Shown piece after piece: positions 45,801 to 60,800 of a DNA stretch of 64,000 bases. The DNA is taken from assembly GCF_023091745.1 (NCBI RefSeq), contig NC_068920.1:147341622-147405621 (forward strand), read 5' to 3'. The DNA is from Budorcas taxicolor. Lineage: Eukaryota; Chordata; Mammalia; Artiodactyla; Bovidae. The notes beneath the pieces are model-generated. The model was not told the DNA's origin and searched no databases. It was given only the letters and a program-made list of their open reading frames with translations. How positions within the stretch are numbered: the first letter of the stretch is position 1; every line of letters begins with the position of its first letter. Made by a program: the position numbers and the translations under genes.

Positions 45801-48800
45801 TCCCTGATGCACAAAGCACCTGAGGACGGGGTCCGGGAGTCACACGTTCCAGGAGGCCCAGGGCACCTACCCTCTTGGGCCCCTGAGCCAGAAAGGGGCT
45901 CTAGGTTCTCTCTAGAGATGGTTTCCAGAGTTTGGATGACAGGGAGCCTCCAGTACCGTTTTCTTGCTTCCAGGTGGAGGGTCACCATTCCTGAGACATT
46001 CTGTCTTCCTGTACTTATGCCCCGGAGGAGAGGAGTGGACAGTGGGAGAAAAGACCTCCCTGCCCGAGGGGCTCAGAAGGACGGACACCCCTGGGACACC
46101 CTCAGGATACAGTGTAGGGTGGGTCTGCCCCTCTGGCCCTGCCTGGGCCCCGAGTCCAAGTCTGGGATTCAGCTGCCCCAACACGTGGGAACCAGGTCAG
46201 TGGATGCAGCGATTTTCAACAATGAATCAGACCTTCAGTCTCTCAAGCGGTTCCAAATCAACGCAGGAAAATGGGGTGTCATCTCCTGGGCCCCCTCAGG
46301 TCCCAGAAGGCTGGAAAGCTTGGAGTGCCTGGCACACAGATGGACAAAAATTGCTTTGGGAAAGTGAAAGAACTTGACCCTTGTAGGCAGAGCTAAGAAA
46401 CAGCAGTGAGCTCTAAATTGCTGCCTCCAAAGAAGGGAACACACACAAAAAAACTCTGAAAAAAATTGTATGTTTCTCCTGAGCTTTAAAATTTCTACTT
46501 TAGATATATTTATGAAGTATATAATACACTTCTTAGTAAGACAAATGAAACTATACATTACATACAGGTCTAGGTTTGGGTGCTCAATTTTTTCTGATAG
46601 GGTTTGTGGTTTTTAAAAAGTTCATAATTGTGATATAAGAATAAACCTTTCAGCCACCTTTTTAAAACAGAGCTCTTGTTCGGGCTAGAAAAGACAAAGG
46701 ACCTGGGACGATCTCTAGAGCATGACAGTCACTCAGTAAATGGGGGCTGCCGCTGCTACTTCCTGTTGCTCTTCGTAGCCTGAATGGCTTCAATTCAGCC
46801 CCAAGCAAAACAACGGTGTCATCTGTAAGGAGGCTCTCAGTTTCTGAGGGTTTTCCTCTCCCCTGTCTCACAGATCCAGCTGTTAGTTCATTTGCTTTAC
46901 ATTTAATAGCTTGTTAACAACCTCAGGAGAAGGAGGCATGAGAAGGTCACAAAACGGGCTTGAATCAGGATTGTGGGCTCCTGGGGTTTCTGACCCCATT
47001 CTCTGATGTTAGATGATTTTGAAATTACTGTGGATACATGCTATGTCGCTTCAGTTGTGTCTGACTCTTTGCGACTCCATGGACTATAGCCCGCCAGGTT
47101 CCTCTGTCCATGGGATTCTCCAAACAAGACTACTGGAGTGGGTTGCCATTCGCTTCTCCAGGGGACCTTCCCCAGCCCAGGGATCAAACTCGTGTCTCTT
47201 AATGTCCACATTGGCAGGTGAATACTTTACCATTAGCACCACCTGGGAAGCCCTTTAAATTACTGACTCAAATTCAATTACAGAACACTGAAGTTTTCTT
47301 TAGTAACTTCATTTACAATGTGAAACTGATCATATGAAACTAGGAGTCTCATACCAACAATACTGTTCTATGAAGGATCTAAAAATTGGAGCTGAAATCA
47401 TAATCTTCTGTGTTAAGGAGGAAATTTATCTTTTTAAAATCTTTGCTTTTCAGGAGGCCTTCTGAAAGCAGAGTTGCTTTAACATCTAAGGGTATTAAGC
47501 TGGTACACGCCAGTTAAGATGGCACAGCTTCCCTGAACTAATCAAATTAATACTTCAATTACCCCAGTTTCCTTCCACTGAATAAGAAGTGATTCCAGGA
47601 GAAGGAAAAGGGAAGAAAAGATGACTGCCAACCAGCCACCTTCACGGATGCTGCTAAAACCGCTTGACTAAACATGGGACTCCAGCGTGCTTGAAACAAA
47701 AACAAACTTTAAAAGAAACGGTGAAGCACCACATCAGGGGAAGCTGTTTGCAAGACAATTTAGACAATTAAAGACTTCCATCATGAGGGCTACGCTGAGG
47801 CCATTCGGGGGGATAGGGGCGGCATTTTACGGGGTGAGCATCTGTCTGTTCAGAACACAATGCCGACAGGAAACGAAGCTGCCTGCTCATGTCTCTGCTG
47901 TCTCCACCAGGCTGTGTCTCATGTCACAGCATCCCCCGTGTGGGGCTGGGACCCTGGCTCGGGGCAGGCTGCAGCCTCGGACACGCCGGCAAGCCCTCCT
48001 CCAGTTCACCCTCGTATCTCTTTCAGAGAGTCTAGTTACCATGTGCGACCCCAGAAGACACCCTCCGATGAACACACCAGCCCAGGACCCTGACACCACG
48101 GCTCTGTGAACCTGAAAAGCTCACAAGGGAGCAGCTGGTCCAGTTGGAGGATTCACACGTTATGACACGTGGACCATTCTTCTGGGAGGATTTTGTTCCA
48201 CTCCTTCTGGAGGAGGAGATGACAATACTTGATAGTTCTTACTATGCACCAGGTGGAATTCTACACACATATATTCACACACAGGATGTGTGTGAGTCAA
48301 GCCTTCAGGAGATCTTTTGTTCAGGCAGCATCTGTCTAAACAAAATAACCGGGTGCTTTAAAAAGGCTTGAAATTCTCATGCTTTACAAGTGTTACTAAC
48401 ACCTGACACACTCTACACCTGAGGAGTAAGGGTCTGGGCATGGGGTCACGCTCGCAGTAACCGGGTTGGGATGAGAGGCGGGGAGACTTCCTCCTCCTGC
48501 GAGTGGCTGGAGTTCAGGACAAAGAGAGGGTGGGAATAAACCCCACATGACTCGGGCCTCTCCCCTTTGTTTTTCTGATAATCATGGAGGAAAAGAGGCT
48601 TAGATAAGGGAGTTTAGGCAGAGATTAGACATCAGAAATAGCTGCAGCTGTCAGTTAAGCGGCCTCTGCCTGGATTTCTCCCTAATGGCTGAGTTGGTCA
48701 GATTATAAACGCCTGAGAGATTACATAGATGAGGCTCTGAGAGACAGGAAGGAAGCTCTGAGCCAGGGATCAGAAGTCACCCCCTCCTTTCATTGAGACG

Positions 48801-51800
48801 GAAACATTTTCCTTCCAGCCCTCTTTGGCGCTTCCCTCTGCAGTAGGCAACAGTCTCATGCAGACCATCAGATAAATTTCTGAGATGTGTTTAAGCAGGT
48901 GTAACAGATGTGCTGGTATCAGGCTCCCACCAGCTTATACGAGCTCAGCTGTTAAACAGTCACTATTAAAAATTACATTCTATAAACTCACGATCAAATA
49001 AACTATACTAAGGAATTCCCTGGTGGTCCGGTGGTTAGGACTCCACATTTTCCATTGCCGGGAACCCAGGTTTGATCCCTGGTCAGGGAACTAAGATCCT
49101 GAAACCAGTACGGCGTGGCTTTAATACAAAAATTATACTAAAAACAAAACAGTCCTCAAAACTCATCACTTCTGATTTTACTACATCTTACTATTCTATT
49201 TTTGAAGATACTTGCAACAACAGTGTTTTTGTGGGGTGAGCTTACTGTATGTGTGTGACCAAATCTCTCTCTTACGGCTCATTCAGTGACTCACACGGTG
49301 CCCTGAAAATGGCCCCAGTGGGAGTGTTTACATCATGTGACTGAGCAGACTACGAAGCAGGACGTCTTTGCCTCCCAGACAGCTGGCTGTAGACACTGCC
49401 AGGGATGGGGAGGGGGATACGGAGGGGCTGCAGTGAGGTTTATGTACTCCCCCTGGGGTGAGTCCTCGGGGGTTAAGAGTGTGAGCTCTGACTAAAGAGG
49501 CCCCCACTCCAGACCTGGTGTGTGGATAACACATAACCTTGGGCTTGTTACAACATTCTAAGCCTCAGTTCCTCTTCTGTAAAATGGGGATAATATACCA
49601 AGGCCACGGGGTTGAAGAGCAAATGAACTAATACACACAGAGTGCTTTGCAAAGTGCCTCATGCAAAATCAGCAATTAAACCTCAACATAAACCAGTTAA
49701 CACTTCTCACTGTTTCTTTTTTCTATTTTTTTTTTTTTAAATCACTAGGTTGCAAAGAGTTGGACATGACTGAGTAGCTGAACAACAAGGGCTGTATAGC
49801 AGCTACCCTGGTTTAGCAGTGCTCAATGAAAACACACGGGAGGGTTTCACGTCTATGCTGTCCCCAGTTACCAATGTTTCATGTCTACGCTGTCTCCAGT
49901 TACCAATGTTTCATGTCTACGCTGTCTCCAGTTACCCAGGACACTGCCTGCACACACAGATCTATGATGGAGCCTGTATGCATTATGACATTAACAATAA
50001 CCGTACTATGTAACAAAGAATACACTGCTTGGGTCTTGCCAAGGATATAGCTTAGTTTTAAACTTCAATTAATCAGTGATGCTATTAACTGGGCTACCAG
50101 AACCCACTGTAGTTTCTCCCAGCTTTGTCTTTGAAGACCATAAAGGAATTCCTTGGAAAGACAAGAAGGATTTGTTTGACAAGATAGTTCAAAATGCATT
50201 ACAAGTTCAGACACGTCAGTTCCAGAATGGTCATCAATAAGACTTATGGCCCCTCGAGAGGTCTACTGACCACAGCAATTGATTTTCTGCCAAGACTATT
50301 GCTCTTGACATTAAAATCAATGGTAATCAATATCCTCTTAATATTTACTGTCCAATGCTTGGCCATCTCAACAAAGAACTTCAAATACTGCCTTCTAATC
50401 AGCAGTTACAGACTTTGAAAACACTCCAAAGAGCTCATGCTTTAGGTGCCCCCAAAGCACTTGCTCCCTGCTGGGACCACAGTCTCCAGGCTCTGAAAGT
50501 CACTTCACAGAAAATGCTTCAACCTCTAATAGTGATCTATAGTGCACGGCTATGTGTATCGTTGAACCAAGAATGAGAGGGTTTTTTTTTGGTTTGTTAT
50601 ACAGGCAGTAGAAGCAAGTATCATTAGCTCTCCCAAAAGGCAAACAAGAAGGGGCAGAGAAAAAGTCCACCCGAGGCTTGAGCCAGGTAGTGACCGAAGA
50701 CTCTGCAGAATCTGGCTGACGTCTCTGGAGAAGGAGTCTTTCCTGTCTCTGGGCTTTGGACTCCGTGTCCTCTCAATGCCTGGGGTGAATCAGACTCTGC
50801 CAACACTCACACCAGTCTCCACGCTCCTTTATGAGTTCACTTCCATTTTAGTCATTTAAGAAAAAAGCTTTGCAACCCTCAACCTCTAGTAGCTGAGGAG
50901 GAGGGATTACCCGTGAGTTTCTAATTACCCAAATGTACTTGGCAATATCAACAGCTACCAGGCCCAGGGGAATTTTAGGAGACCAAAACGGAAACCTCAC
51001 ATTCAGCTCATCTGTGTTCACTCCAAAATTCCAAAATCAAGGGACCTAAAGCTTACCAGCAGTTCGGACGTTCCTAACACGTCTAACGTCAGGGATTGCA
51101 TCCTGGAGTAGTGGACCCCCAGCTCTCTGTGGATCCCAGAACACTCGATGCAGGTCAGAATGCCAAGGTTGGTGGAGAGCCACGTAGGATCTGCCAAAGA
51201 CAGAGAGGAACACAGAAGCTTGTAAGGAGGGGGCCAGGGTCAGAACTTTGTTCTTGTATAGTTACTACTCAACATGGAGTTTTGATGCACCACGCAGCGG
51301 GATCCTAGGTGCAGTGGGAACCCTCATCCATCATTAACTACCACCAGTGGCTCAGATGGTAAAGAATCCGCCTGCAATGCGGGAGACCTGGGTTCAATTC
51401 CTGGGTCGGGAAGATCCTCTGGAGGAGGGTATGGCAACCCACGCCAGTCTTCTTGCCTGGAGAATCCCATGGACAGAGGAGCCTGGTGGGCTATAGTCCC
51501 TGGGGTCGCAAAGAGTTGGACACGACTGAGCAACTAAGTACACACACAAGTCACACACAGTGCACACATGCACGTATCTATTCTCCTTCTTCCTACAGCT
51601 CCACCTGCCCATTCTTCCATTCATTTAATCAATACTCCCAAGGGACAGGGCTGTGTGTAGAATAGGACACAGTGCCCTCTAGCGGTCATGGGTCCCTGGA
51701 CACAGACCACACCCACCAGCAACCAGGTTGTATCAGCAAAGGGGACCGTCTAGTGCCACATGGGGGACAGTCTTAATTCACAGTCTGTGCCAAAGGTGCT

Positions 51801-54800
51801 AATAATGCCAGCAGAGAGCACATACTGTGCGCTGATGCCAAGCTCTGCTCAGCACAGGGCTGAAGCAATTATGTAGGAACAGCTCCACCTGTAACAAGAG
51901 CTTCAGAAATTACAGGTGCTTTCCTTTAATAGCTCATTTAACACATACAGGAGGATCTGGATGCAAACAGGGCTGGTGCCTTCATGATCTTGCTCAGAAA
52001 GGCCAGGGGCCTTGCTTGATGCTGCGGAGTCAGACCGCAGCCCTGCCTTTACCCGGGTTCAAGCCCAGCTCGCACTGCATGTTCACTTATTCAAAAAGCG
52101 TCCCAACCACGTGCCACAGTACTCAGTCAAGAAAGGTTTGCTGCGTGCCAGGTTTACTGAAAAACTCTGAATTCAAAATAAAACACACTTGAACATGTGA
52201 GCACAGTCTGGAAGTTCAGTTCTCTTTGAGAACTGCTTGTTTGCCCTCAGAAACTCATTGCAGGTAAATACCGCAACCTTGGTCATGTGAATCGTGAAGT
52301 TATTTTTAAAACGTTCAAGTTATAAAAATTTTATCCGAGTTTGGAAACACTTATGGGCACCTGTGTTTCCACTTTTCTGGACCTATTCTGCTGTTATCAA
52401 CTGTGTCATGCTTAGTAGACACAAGCTTTAATATGCCATGTCATATTAAAGTAGGCTATTAATACTTTAGAGTCTTAGCATTGTCTTAGCATTTTAAAAC
52501 AAAAACGTTGTAGCTCTGACTTTCTTTAAGAGTGTTTTAGAAGTACTACAAGGACAAGTACTACATGCCCTCATCTAAGAAAAAAGTACGATTTACTACT
52601 TTTGCTACCCACCTCATCTCCTGCCAAAGACATGTTATTAATGGTCCAAGGCCTCACGAGGTAATTCTGCAAATTACCCCCAAATACAGCCTCCAACCTA
52701 ACAGGAACCCCCTGCCCCCCACCACAGCATGTTTCAACTGTCCATTCCATCTTTGCTTTGTTTTCAATAAAAATCATCATAGACCTAGAGGAACTAGAAG
52801 GTAAGGGGCCATCCTAACCAAGCCCATTTCACAAATATTCAGAAAACACTACTCTGCAGCTCCCCTGACCAAAGCCATTCCATCTGAATTACAAGAGTAA
52901 GTCAACTCTTTAAACTTTTAAAGTACTGTTTGTTAAAATCTATAATGATAATTTCTGTCCATTAAAAATGAAACCCCAGTGAGTGTTAAAGTCGCTCCAG
53001 TCGTGTCTGACTCTTTGGAATCCTATGCACTGTCACCCCCAGCATCCTCTGTCCATGGGGTTCTCCAGGCAAGAACACTGGAGTGGATTACCATGCCCTC
53101 CTCCAGAAGATCTTCTGGACCCAGGGATCGAACCCATGTCTCTTACATCTCCACACTGGCAGGCAGGTTCTTTATGGCTAGTGCCACCCAGGAAGCCCAG
53201 CAGGCTTTATTGAAACTCAGAAATAAAAACCTCATTTCACAGAACACGGCAGCTGGAAGGGGTCTGGACTGGTCCCTTCGCTTTCCAAACAGGAAAACTG
53301 CCATCTGACAAAGCCAGTGGCTCTTCCAGGGTTACCGGCTAGACAGCGGCTTAAAGCTGCTGCACTCATAGTACAAAGAGAGGATGGATCAAACCCCGGA
53401 AGGAGCCGCAGCCTCCAGCCAACAGTGACCGGTGACCCCGGCTTCACCCTCACTGTGTGCTTCTGTTTTCAATTCTCAGAAAGCATTTATAAATTTCAGC
53501 TCTCTCCCCTCCGGGGCCTGTCATGAGGGCTGGGAGGCAGGCACCCTCTCCCCACACAGTCTGCACACAGTTCAGGAAGCCCAGGCTGGGCTGGGCTGCT
53601 CTGAACTGGACATGTGACAGGACAGCAAAAATCCGTGACCAGGTTCCACAGCCCCCGGGCTGGGAGGGGGCCGCTGGGTCACCTGGCGCCCCGCAGTCAC
53701 AGCACACGTCGTTGCCCGTCATGCCCTGGACCTCCGAGATGATCTCCTTCGTCAGCTCCTGGACGATGTTATTTTCCCCCGTGTTGTCATCTCCCTTAAA
53801 TGCGTTGTTTAGAGCTTCTTCTTTGCTGTTTTGCAGCACGGACATCCATCTAGAGAAGTAACAGTGACGCTCTGTTAAATCCCAAGGACAATGGCCCGTC
53901 CCAGGTTCCTCTGCTGTGTAACTTACATTTGACATTCCGGTTCGTCCTCGGCTTGAAAGTGGTACGTCCTGTCATCTGTAGGGCAAGGAGGGGGTTTTTG
54001 TCAATTGTAAGCCTGGACAGTAATTCACACACAATTCCAAAAGAAAGTGGTTTGTAATTAACCTCGGGAAGAGTCTAAACTCCGCTGGGAAGTCAATGAT
54101 TTGTGTACAATCAGGCACTCCCACCCCTTCACAGGCAGGCCCTAGCTTGGAAATTGTGGCTTTGTGATGCAAATTAGCGAGCCGCCGTGGTTCTTCAAGT
54201 CTAAAGAGAACCAGTCTTTTTTTTTTTAACTTGCTACAGAGTTGGTCCCAATTGCTATGGCCCTTTGAATAGTATAAAAGCCCTCTCTAAAGCAAGGATC
54301 TTACAAGCTTTCTGGGTTCTTAGCCCAAAATGTGTAACCTCAGTCCAGTTGTGGGAAAGCATCAGAGGAACACAAACTGAGAGCCAGGTGACCAAAAAGC
54401 TGATCAATAATTTTCAAAGTATCAAAGTAACAAAAGATGAGGAAAGATACAGGACTGCTATAGGCTGTAGGAGACGAGGACGAAATAGCAGGAGCAATGT
54501 GAAGCCCTGGAACAGGAAAAGGACACTAACAGAAGAAATGGTAAAACGTGAATAAGATTCTCAGTTACGGGCATCGCAGCCATGCAAACATCCCTGGCTT
54601 TCACAGCTCCAGACATGGCCTGGACGTGGTTCAGATGGTAAAGAATCTGCCTGCGATGCAGAACACGCAGGTTTGATCCCTGGGTCAGGAAGACAGGTCC
54701 CCTGGAGTAGGATCACCCCAGTATCCTTGCCTGGAGAATCCCGTGGACAGAGGAGCCTGGTGGGCTACAGTCCACGGGGTCGCAGAGAGTCGGACATGAC

Positions 54801-57800
54801 TGAGTGACTAACACTAAGTAGCTAATAGCATTAGGCAGTTCTGTACTAAGCTGTCAGTATTAGGAGGGCTGGATAAGGGATATACAGAAATTCTGTCTAC
54901 AATCGGTCCAGAAACAATGTAAAAAAGTTAAATTTAAAACACAAAAAAGAAAGAAAAAGGGGTGAGGGAGATCCAAGTTCTGTAGCCAGCAGGGCAGGGC
55001 CAGGCAGGGCCTATACTCTGGGTTCACAATAAACGTCTGTGCCCTTCAAAGTGCGCAAACACGGCATCTCCAGCCTCCGCTGTTATTACACTTGTGCAGG
55101 CGCTTGAGTCCTCAGGAGACTTCTGGTGTGCTGGCTGAGAGGAGGCTGAGGCCCCCAGAGGTGAAGGGGTAGGAATGAGTGCGCCAGGTTTTCTGACTCC
55201 AGGTTCCAGCCTCCTCCTGCCCTTCTTCTGACACCCAGGGGAAACCCCACCCCCACCCCCATTACTGAGGAAAGGAACAGGGTTTAAGAGAACGTGTCAA
55301 GTTCAGAAAAATAAACTTGATCCTGCAGTGCAGATGTTAGTGGTCGAGTGGGGCATCGCTGCCTGATGCTGGGAAGGGAGGAGAGGGCATTTTCCCCGCC
55401 TCCAGTCTACCTGGAGTGCAAGGCCTCACCCACCCCAAGCAGACCCCAGGTCCTGGGGAAGCCCTGGCCATGGCAAGGTTGTCCAGAGGCCCCAGTCTGA
55501 CATCAGGCTAACACCCTCCATTCTCCCCAAGTCACTTCACTGTCAGACCAGGCCAGGCCCCGAGGAAAATCAAGGAGATGGGGAGTGGGGGGCAGAGCAA
55601 TCCACGTCTGTAGCTAATTCTGTGCTCTAGCACGTGAACGGTGGGGAACGGGGGAAATTCTCCATGAAGATTGCCAAATAAGAATTCCCTGGCATGCACA
55701 CTAAATAAGATGCCTTTACACCAAGAACAGTTTCTAGCAGCTTCAGCTGGAGGGAAAAGAAGAGCAAGAGGATGCGGTCGGAGCCCTGCTATGCCGGGTC
55801 CTGGGCTGGGCTGCTCCTCCACTGTGGGCTCGGGCTCCAGCTGGCCACCTGCTCTCCATGTGGACCCGGAGGGTCCGTCCCACTCAGGGGACTGACCCAG
55901 ACTGTCTCCAGCTCCTCCTCCTCCCACCCCAATGAGTGGACCATGTGATCTGAGGCTAACAGCTCAGGACTTGGATTTGTAAATGAGGGGGGAGGGGAGA
56001 GGGTATTGAGGGCAAGGGGGTGGACGTGCTTGCGGAAGGGCTGGCCTGGCCACAGGAACATCCTCCTTGAGCAGCCAGGCTCACAGACATCTTGATCAGC
56101 ATGGTAATCCCCCTCTGGGGGAAAGATGGGTAAAGGAGGATCCTGTGGGGAAATGACTGAAGCCGGCAGTCCATCTGTTCCTCTTCTGGGCTCTCTGGGT
56201 GAGAGAGCCAAGCTGGCTTTGCAGGGTGAGGTTCAGGAGGAATGGGTGCTCCTGGGGGCTTGGTGGACCCACACCCGAAACTGCACCCTTGCTGCCCGTC
56301 TGTAGCTTGACTTGTGTTTCCCCACCACCCACGTGTGTTAAGAGAACAAAGGTGTCTTAGTGATGTGTGCCCCCAGCAACTCACTCAGCAGGAAGAGTCA
56401 GGCAGTCAGGCCGGAGGCCGATCCCCGGCCTCTCAGGAGGCTCATTCCCCTGCCTCTCAGGAGGCTCATCAGGCCAGGGTCTTCTCACTTTGCCCTGTCT
56501 CCCTTGATCATCCTGGGGGCTGAGAGCATTAAACTACATAGTAAACTCCCCAGGCTCAATAATACAACTCCACACGCGTCTTTAAAAGCCTCGCGATCTG
56601 AGGAGAGACGGAGGCTAATGAGACAGCATTTATCTTCAGGGGAGGTTGAGAGGCCTCACGCCACAAAGGAGTGGTCTGTGGGGTTCTTCAGGGTGTGCCC
56701 CCAAAACAAGCAGCACTCAGGAACAGAAACGCTGATTCTATGGTGGAAAAACAAATTGATTTCCAACCTGGGGAGGGTCTCAAGGGCTCTGCTGGGGGCC
56801 GCATCACACCAATATGGCAGCATTTCTAACATCCCCCAAGTCAGAGGAGCTCTGAAGACACAGTCTCCCTGTTTTCACAGTAAAAGGACTGTAGGCTGGA
56901 GGGTTGATCTAGCACAATCTCCTTGTTTACAAAGAGGAAACCCCAGGCCCGGGAAGCGGAGAGGGTGTGGTGGGTTTACAGAGCCCCCGAGTGGAGCAGC
57001 TTCATGTCCTGAACCCAAGAGACCGGCAAGCTGACCGTGGTCACCACGGGGGAAAGAGAGGATGCAGTCACCGGAAAAAAGGCATTTCTCCATGAAAACC
57101 AATTCTCCAAAATGCACTGTTTAAAATGGGGTTGATGCCCTAGACGAGAGTTTAAAATAATTTCTCTGCAGCAGAGTGTCTGAGGAAGAAGCTTACGTGA
57201 AATTAGGTCAAAACACTTCTTCTCCTCGGGGTTGGTTTTCACTTGGCAGGTTAACAGGTTAAGCTTTGCGGGAGGCCGGTTAGCCTGTCGAAAGACAAAA
57301 ACAAAAAACAAAAACAGATCTGGGTGGAAAGGAATGGGAAACTACAGCATCATTCCTCATCAAAATGCAGCAAGAACAGGGTGTCTCGGAGCTGCAAAAA
57401 CAGCGACCAGAAGGCAGGCTTTCTCTGGAAGGCACGACACAGGCACCTGGCAGGGTGTCCCTGGGTCTCGGCTCCCAGGGGGCAGCTGACCCTCCCTGCA
57501 AGGGACACTCGGGGGCCCACACCCCCACCCGTCTGGGGGGACAAGTGATGCTGGGCCAGCTTTGAGGTCCAAGGGCAGTGGGCTCCCTGAGATCAAAATG
57601 CTCCCTGGCCAAAGCCCAGAGGCACTCTGTCCTGCTCAGCTGGGAACACGGGCTCCCAGATCAGCTTCTAGCGACCTCAAAGTGTTTTCCTGAGCACTTT
57701 CAGGGAGAGTAATCTCAGGGCACAAACATAATGGTGAAATCATATCCCCAGCTTTCTGAAATAATGATAGATGATAGATTCATGATCCTTAATGCCAGCC

Positions 57801-60800
57801 ATCTGTGACTGAACTTTCCACAAAACCCCCCTCGTTCACATATGTATCCCCTCCCCACTCCACGCACAATGGTAACGAGATCACAGCACCCTTTCGTCAG
57901 AGACGTGGCAAAAATGACTACTTTACTACCATTTCAAAAACTATCATACCTAGTTCCCAGAAAGCAAAGGGCAGAGGATAAGAAGATAATTTCAGAAAAA
58001 AAAAAATTCCAAATGGCAAAATGCCCTCGGAAATCTTGGGAGAAACCTCCCAGTATGAATGGCTTGTCTTACCACCCACCACGCTGCTAAAACAGAGACC
58101 GAGTCAAATGTCTCAGAATTCAGCCGTTCTTACTCACCCTTCCCAAGGCCACCAGACGAGGCAAGAAGTGGCAGACGCCTGGATGCAGGACTAACCGAGA
58201 CACACACTCACACCTGGGCAGACCAGCATTTACAGACCTATTTCCACTGAGCTCGGAGTCAAGACTGAGGGCCTCCATTCCAAGAGGGCTAACCCCGGCA
58301 GCGTGAACAAGAGTTGGATAAAAGGAACTTGGGTGTGAGCAGGAGCTGGACAGACAGGGTTGGGCTGGACCCTCCTGGTCACGGCCATGCTGCCCTCATC
58401 CCTCACGTGGAAATCACGGGGTATCCATCACAGCAGACGCCCAACAGACGCCCCGGGTTGTCAGAAATCCGTGCTCCAGGACTCTATGCTTGGCCTGATC
58501 CAGCACACCTTGACAATCCCAAGCACCATAAATCCAGTTTCAGATCTGTATCAGGAGAGTTAACTGGCTTGTTGGGAACCAGGAGACCTAATGGTATATT
58601 TCTACCGTAGGAGCCCACACCACCACAACTGCAACCGAGCGCTTCCCCAAGGGGCTTGGCCCACAAGAGGCATCCATCTACTGCGTTACCTCTCGGGATC
58701 CCACAACTGTTCAGATGCACTCAGTGGACGTTCCTGGACTACTTCCAAGTGCTGATGTCCACTGAATCTAGATACAGGAGCGGTGAAAGGGGTGATGACA
58801 GATCGTGGTCAATGCAGAAACGCTTCCATGGACGAGAAGATGATTTTGAATAAGAACAGATACTTTTACTCAGTTGCTGCTGTTGTTCTTGTGGTTATTA
58901 TCGTATGTGCTTATATGAGGCAGGCACTGTTGAAAGCATTTTTAAAGAACTCACTCATTTAATTCTCCTAGAGAGGAACTGCTCCACTATTTACAAAGAA
59001 AGGGAGCCTGACAGTAAATCTGATGATGCAGGCATAGTTTGGGAGCAGTGATGCCAACTCTGGAACCAGGCAGCCCGGTCCCGGAGCCCAAGCTCCAGAC
59101 GGCCCTCGACACAGCTTCCTGGGAAGCAGAGCCACACCTGGCTTATCTCTCGGTGTCCTCAGTGCAGCAAAGAACCACACTGGAGTGAGCGCTCCCCTCC
59201 GTCCGTCCCCCTCCAACCTGCGTTCTTTCGTTTTCCCTGGGCAGTTGGGAAAGCGGTCCATTCTTACTGAGACTCAGCTCCTCTCAAAGACAGACTTTTG
59301 ACTTCACTGTGAGCGCGTCATGAGATACACAAAACACTGGAAAAATATCCAGTGCGTATCTATGAAATAGGAATGATGATAGAGTGAATGTGGCTACCAT
59401 TCCAAAAGGATAACTGTGAGAATGGGCCACGACACACAGAAGCCAACCACATCGAGCTGTTCTGAGTTTTACACTAACAAGGGCTTGCTACTGGCCCATT
59501 CAGATTAATGATGAGCTTGTCAGCAAAGCTGTCCGAAAAATTCATGGGAGAAAAATTTTAAGCAGAGAACATTCTATCCATTAAATTCCCTCCATGCTAC
59601 AATTTTGGGGGCAATGCTCCCATCATTAAAATTCAGCTGTGGAACAGGTCCATCTAGTTCATCAGATACCAATGTTTCTTGAAGGCCTAATTTGAAGAGC
59701 CCTAGTTTAGTAGGAAAAAACTCAGGAAGGAGCAGAAAACAGACCTACAGCCCTAAGTGTCTGCTGTGAAGACATGGGTTATTAGTGAGGCTCCATTTTA
59801 ATCAGGCTACTCCATTTTTCCCCAATTTGTCAGGCTCTTAAAAAGGAAGCTTATATTCTTTCTTCTGCCTGATTGATAATCATTAAAAAAAATTTTTTTT
59901 AAGATTTTTTTAAGAGCCAACAGACTTTTCTCTTCCAGCTTGGTGCAGTCTCCAATCTTTGGCAGTGTGGCAAAGCGATGAATCTGGCAAGGAGGATATC
60001 TAATTAGAGTCATTTTGTCCCAAGGATAACTTCTTTCCGGTGCCAGAAAACACAATTAGCCTTGGCTAACGGGGAATACCAACTTGGGCTTCCTACTGAA
60101 TCCACCCCGGATGTCATCATCGCCCCTCTGCTGAAACACAGAAGACAATAATCTCGTGTACCAAAGGCTGCCGGCTCCCTGGGAAGAAACCAGCTTTCCT
60201 AACAATGCGAATACATCCCAAGCTTCCACATGACTTAAAGACCTGGTTCTCAGCTGGGTGGTGGATTCTGCTTTTAAGATTCCCATTTACTTGGTCGAGT
60301 CTTGGAAAAACTGCCCCCTTTTTTTTCCTGATGATAAATTAGCACACTAAGGGAGATGCTGGCTGAACAGGTAAGCTACACAAGGAGCCAGATTCAAACC
60401 AGACCAAACCAAACAGGCCTCTCTCCTTTCTCAGTGGGGGTTCATTCACGTGTGAACGCTCTGTGGGTGCGGTGGCACTGGGGTGCTGGGGTCTGCCTTC
60501 TGCAGCAAGCAGGGAACCCTGCTGAAGAAATAGGGCTGACTTGTTTCCCAGGGCGGGCAGAGGGACGAAGCCCCCACCTGCCACTCTTCTGGGCTGGAGG
60601 CAGAGGTCATCGAGGTCAGGCAGCTAAAGCCAGGAGGAGGCATCCAGAGAGAAGGACTCCCTGCAGCAAAAACCCCAAAGAGGAAGCGCTCACTCAACAC
60701 GCGGTGGTATGGCGAGCTGAGCTGTCACCACGCTAGTAAAGCTAGTTATAACTGTACTATCTGCTGAAAACTGGGACAACCGGCAACATTTAAAGAAAAC

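Larger units (their letters stand above)
43445..51056 (-). other. ASAP2: ASAP2 intron
   Basis: 7.6 kb with MIR relics, a diverged 136-bp duplication, one Bov-A2, one CHR SINE, a SINE tail and a 32-bp minisatellite (listed). Stretches 44470-47030, 47260-49000 and 49940-51050 are unique with no supportable gene. Confidence 0.5.
51191..53682 (-). other. ASAP2: ASAP2 intron
   Basis: Two Bov SINEs (listed); the rest, 51550-52975 and 53200-53680, is unique intron. Confidence 0.5.

Noticed and set aside
45699..46367. 222-codon plus-strand open frame in the ASAP2 intron
   Set aside because: No recognisable family, no splice or promoter context, and GC-rich intron readily yields such frames.
52565..52804. 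79-codon plus-strand open frame with basic start
   Set aside because: Intronic, antisense to ASAP2, with no domain or expression-related signals.
56360..57034. 224-codon plus-strand open frame antisense to ASAP2
   Set aside because: Low-complexity start (repeated LRRLI) from a short local duplication, no homology I recognise, and antisense intronic location.
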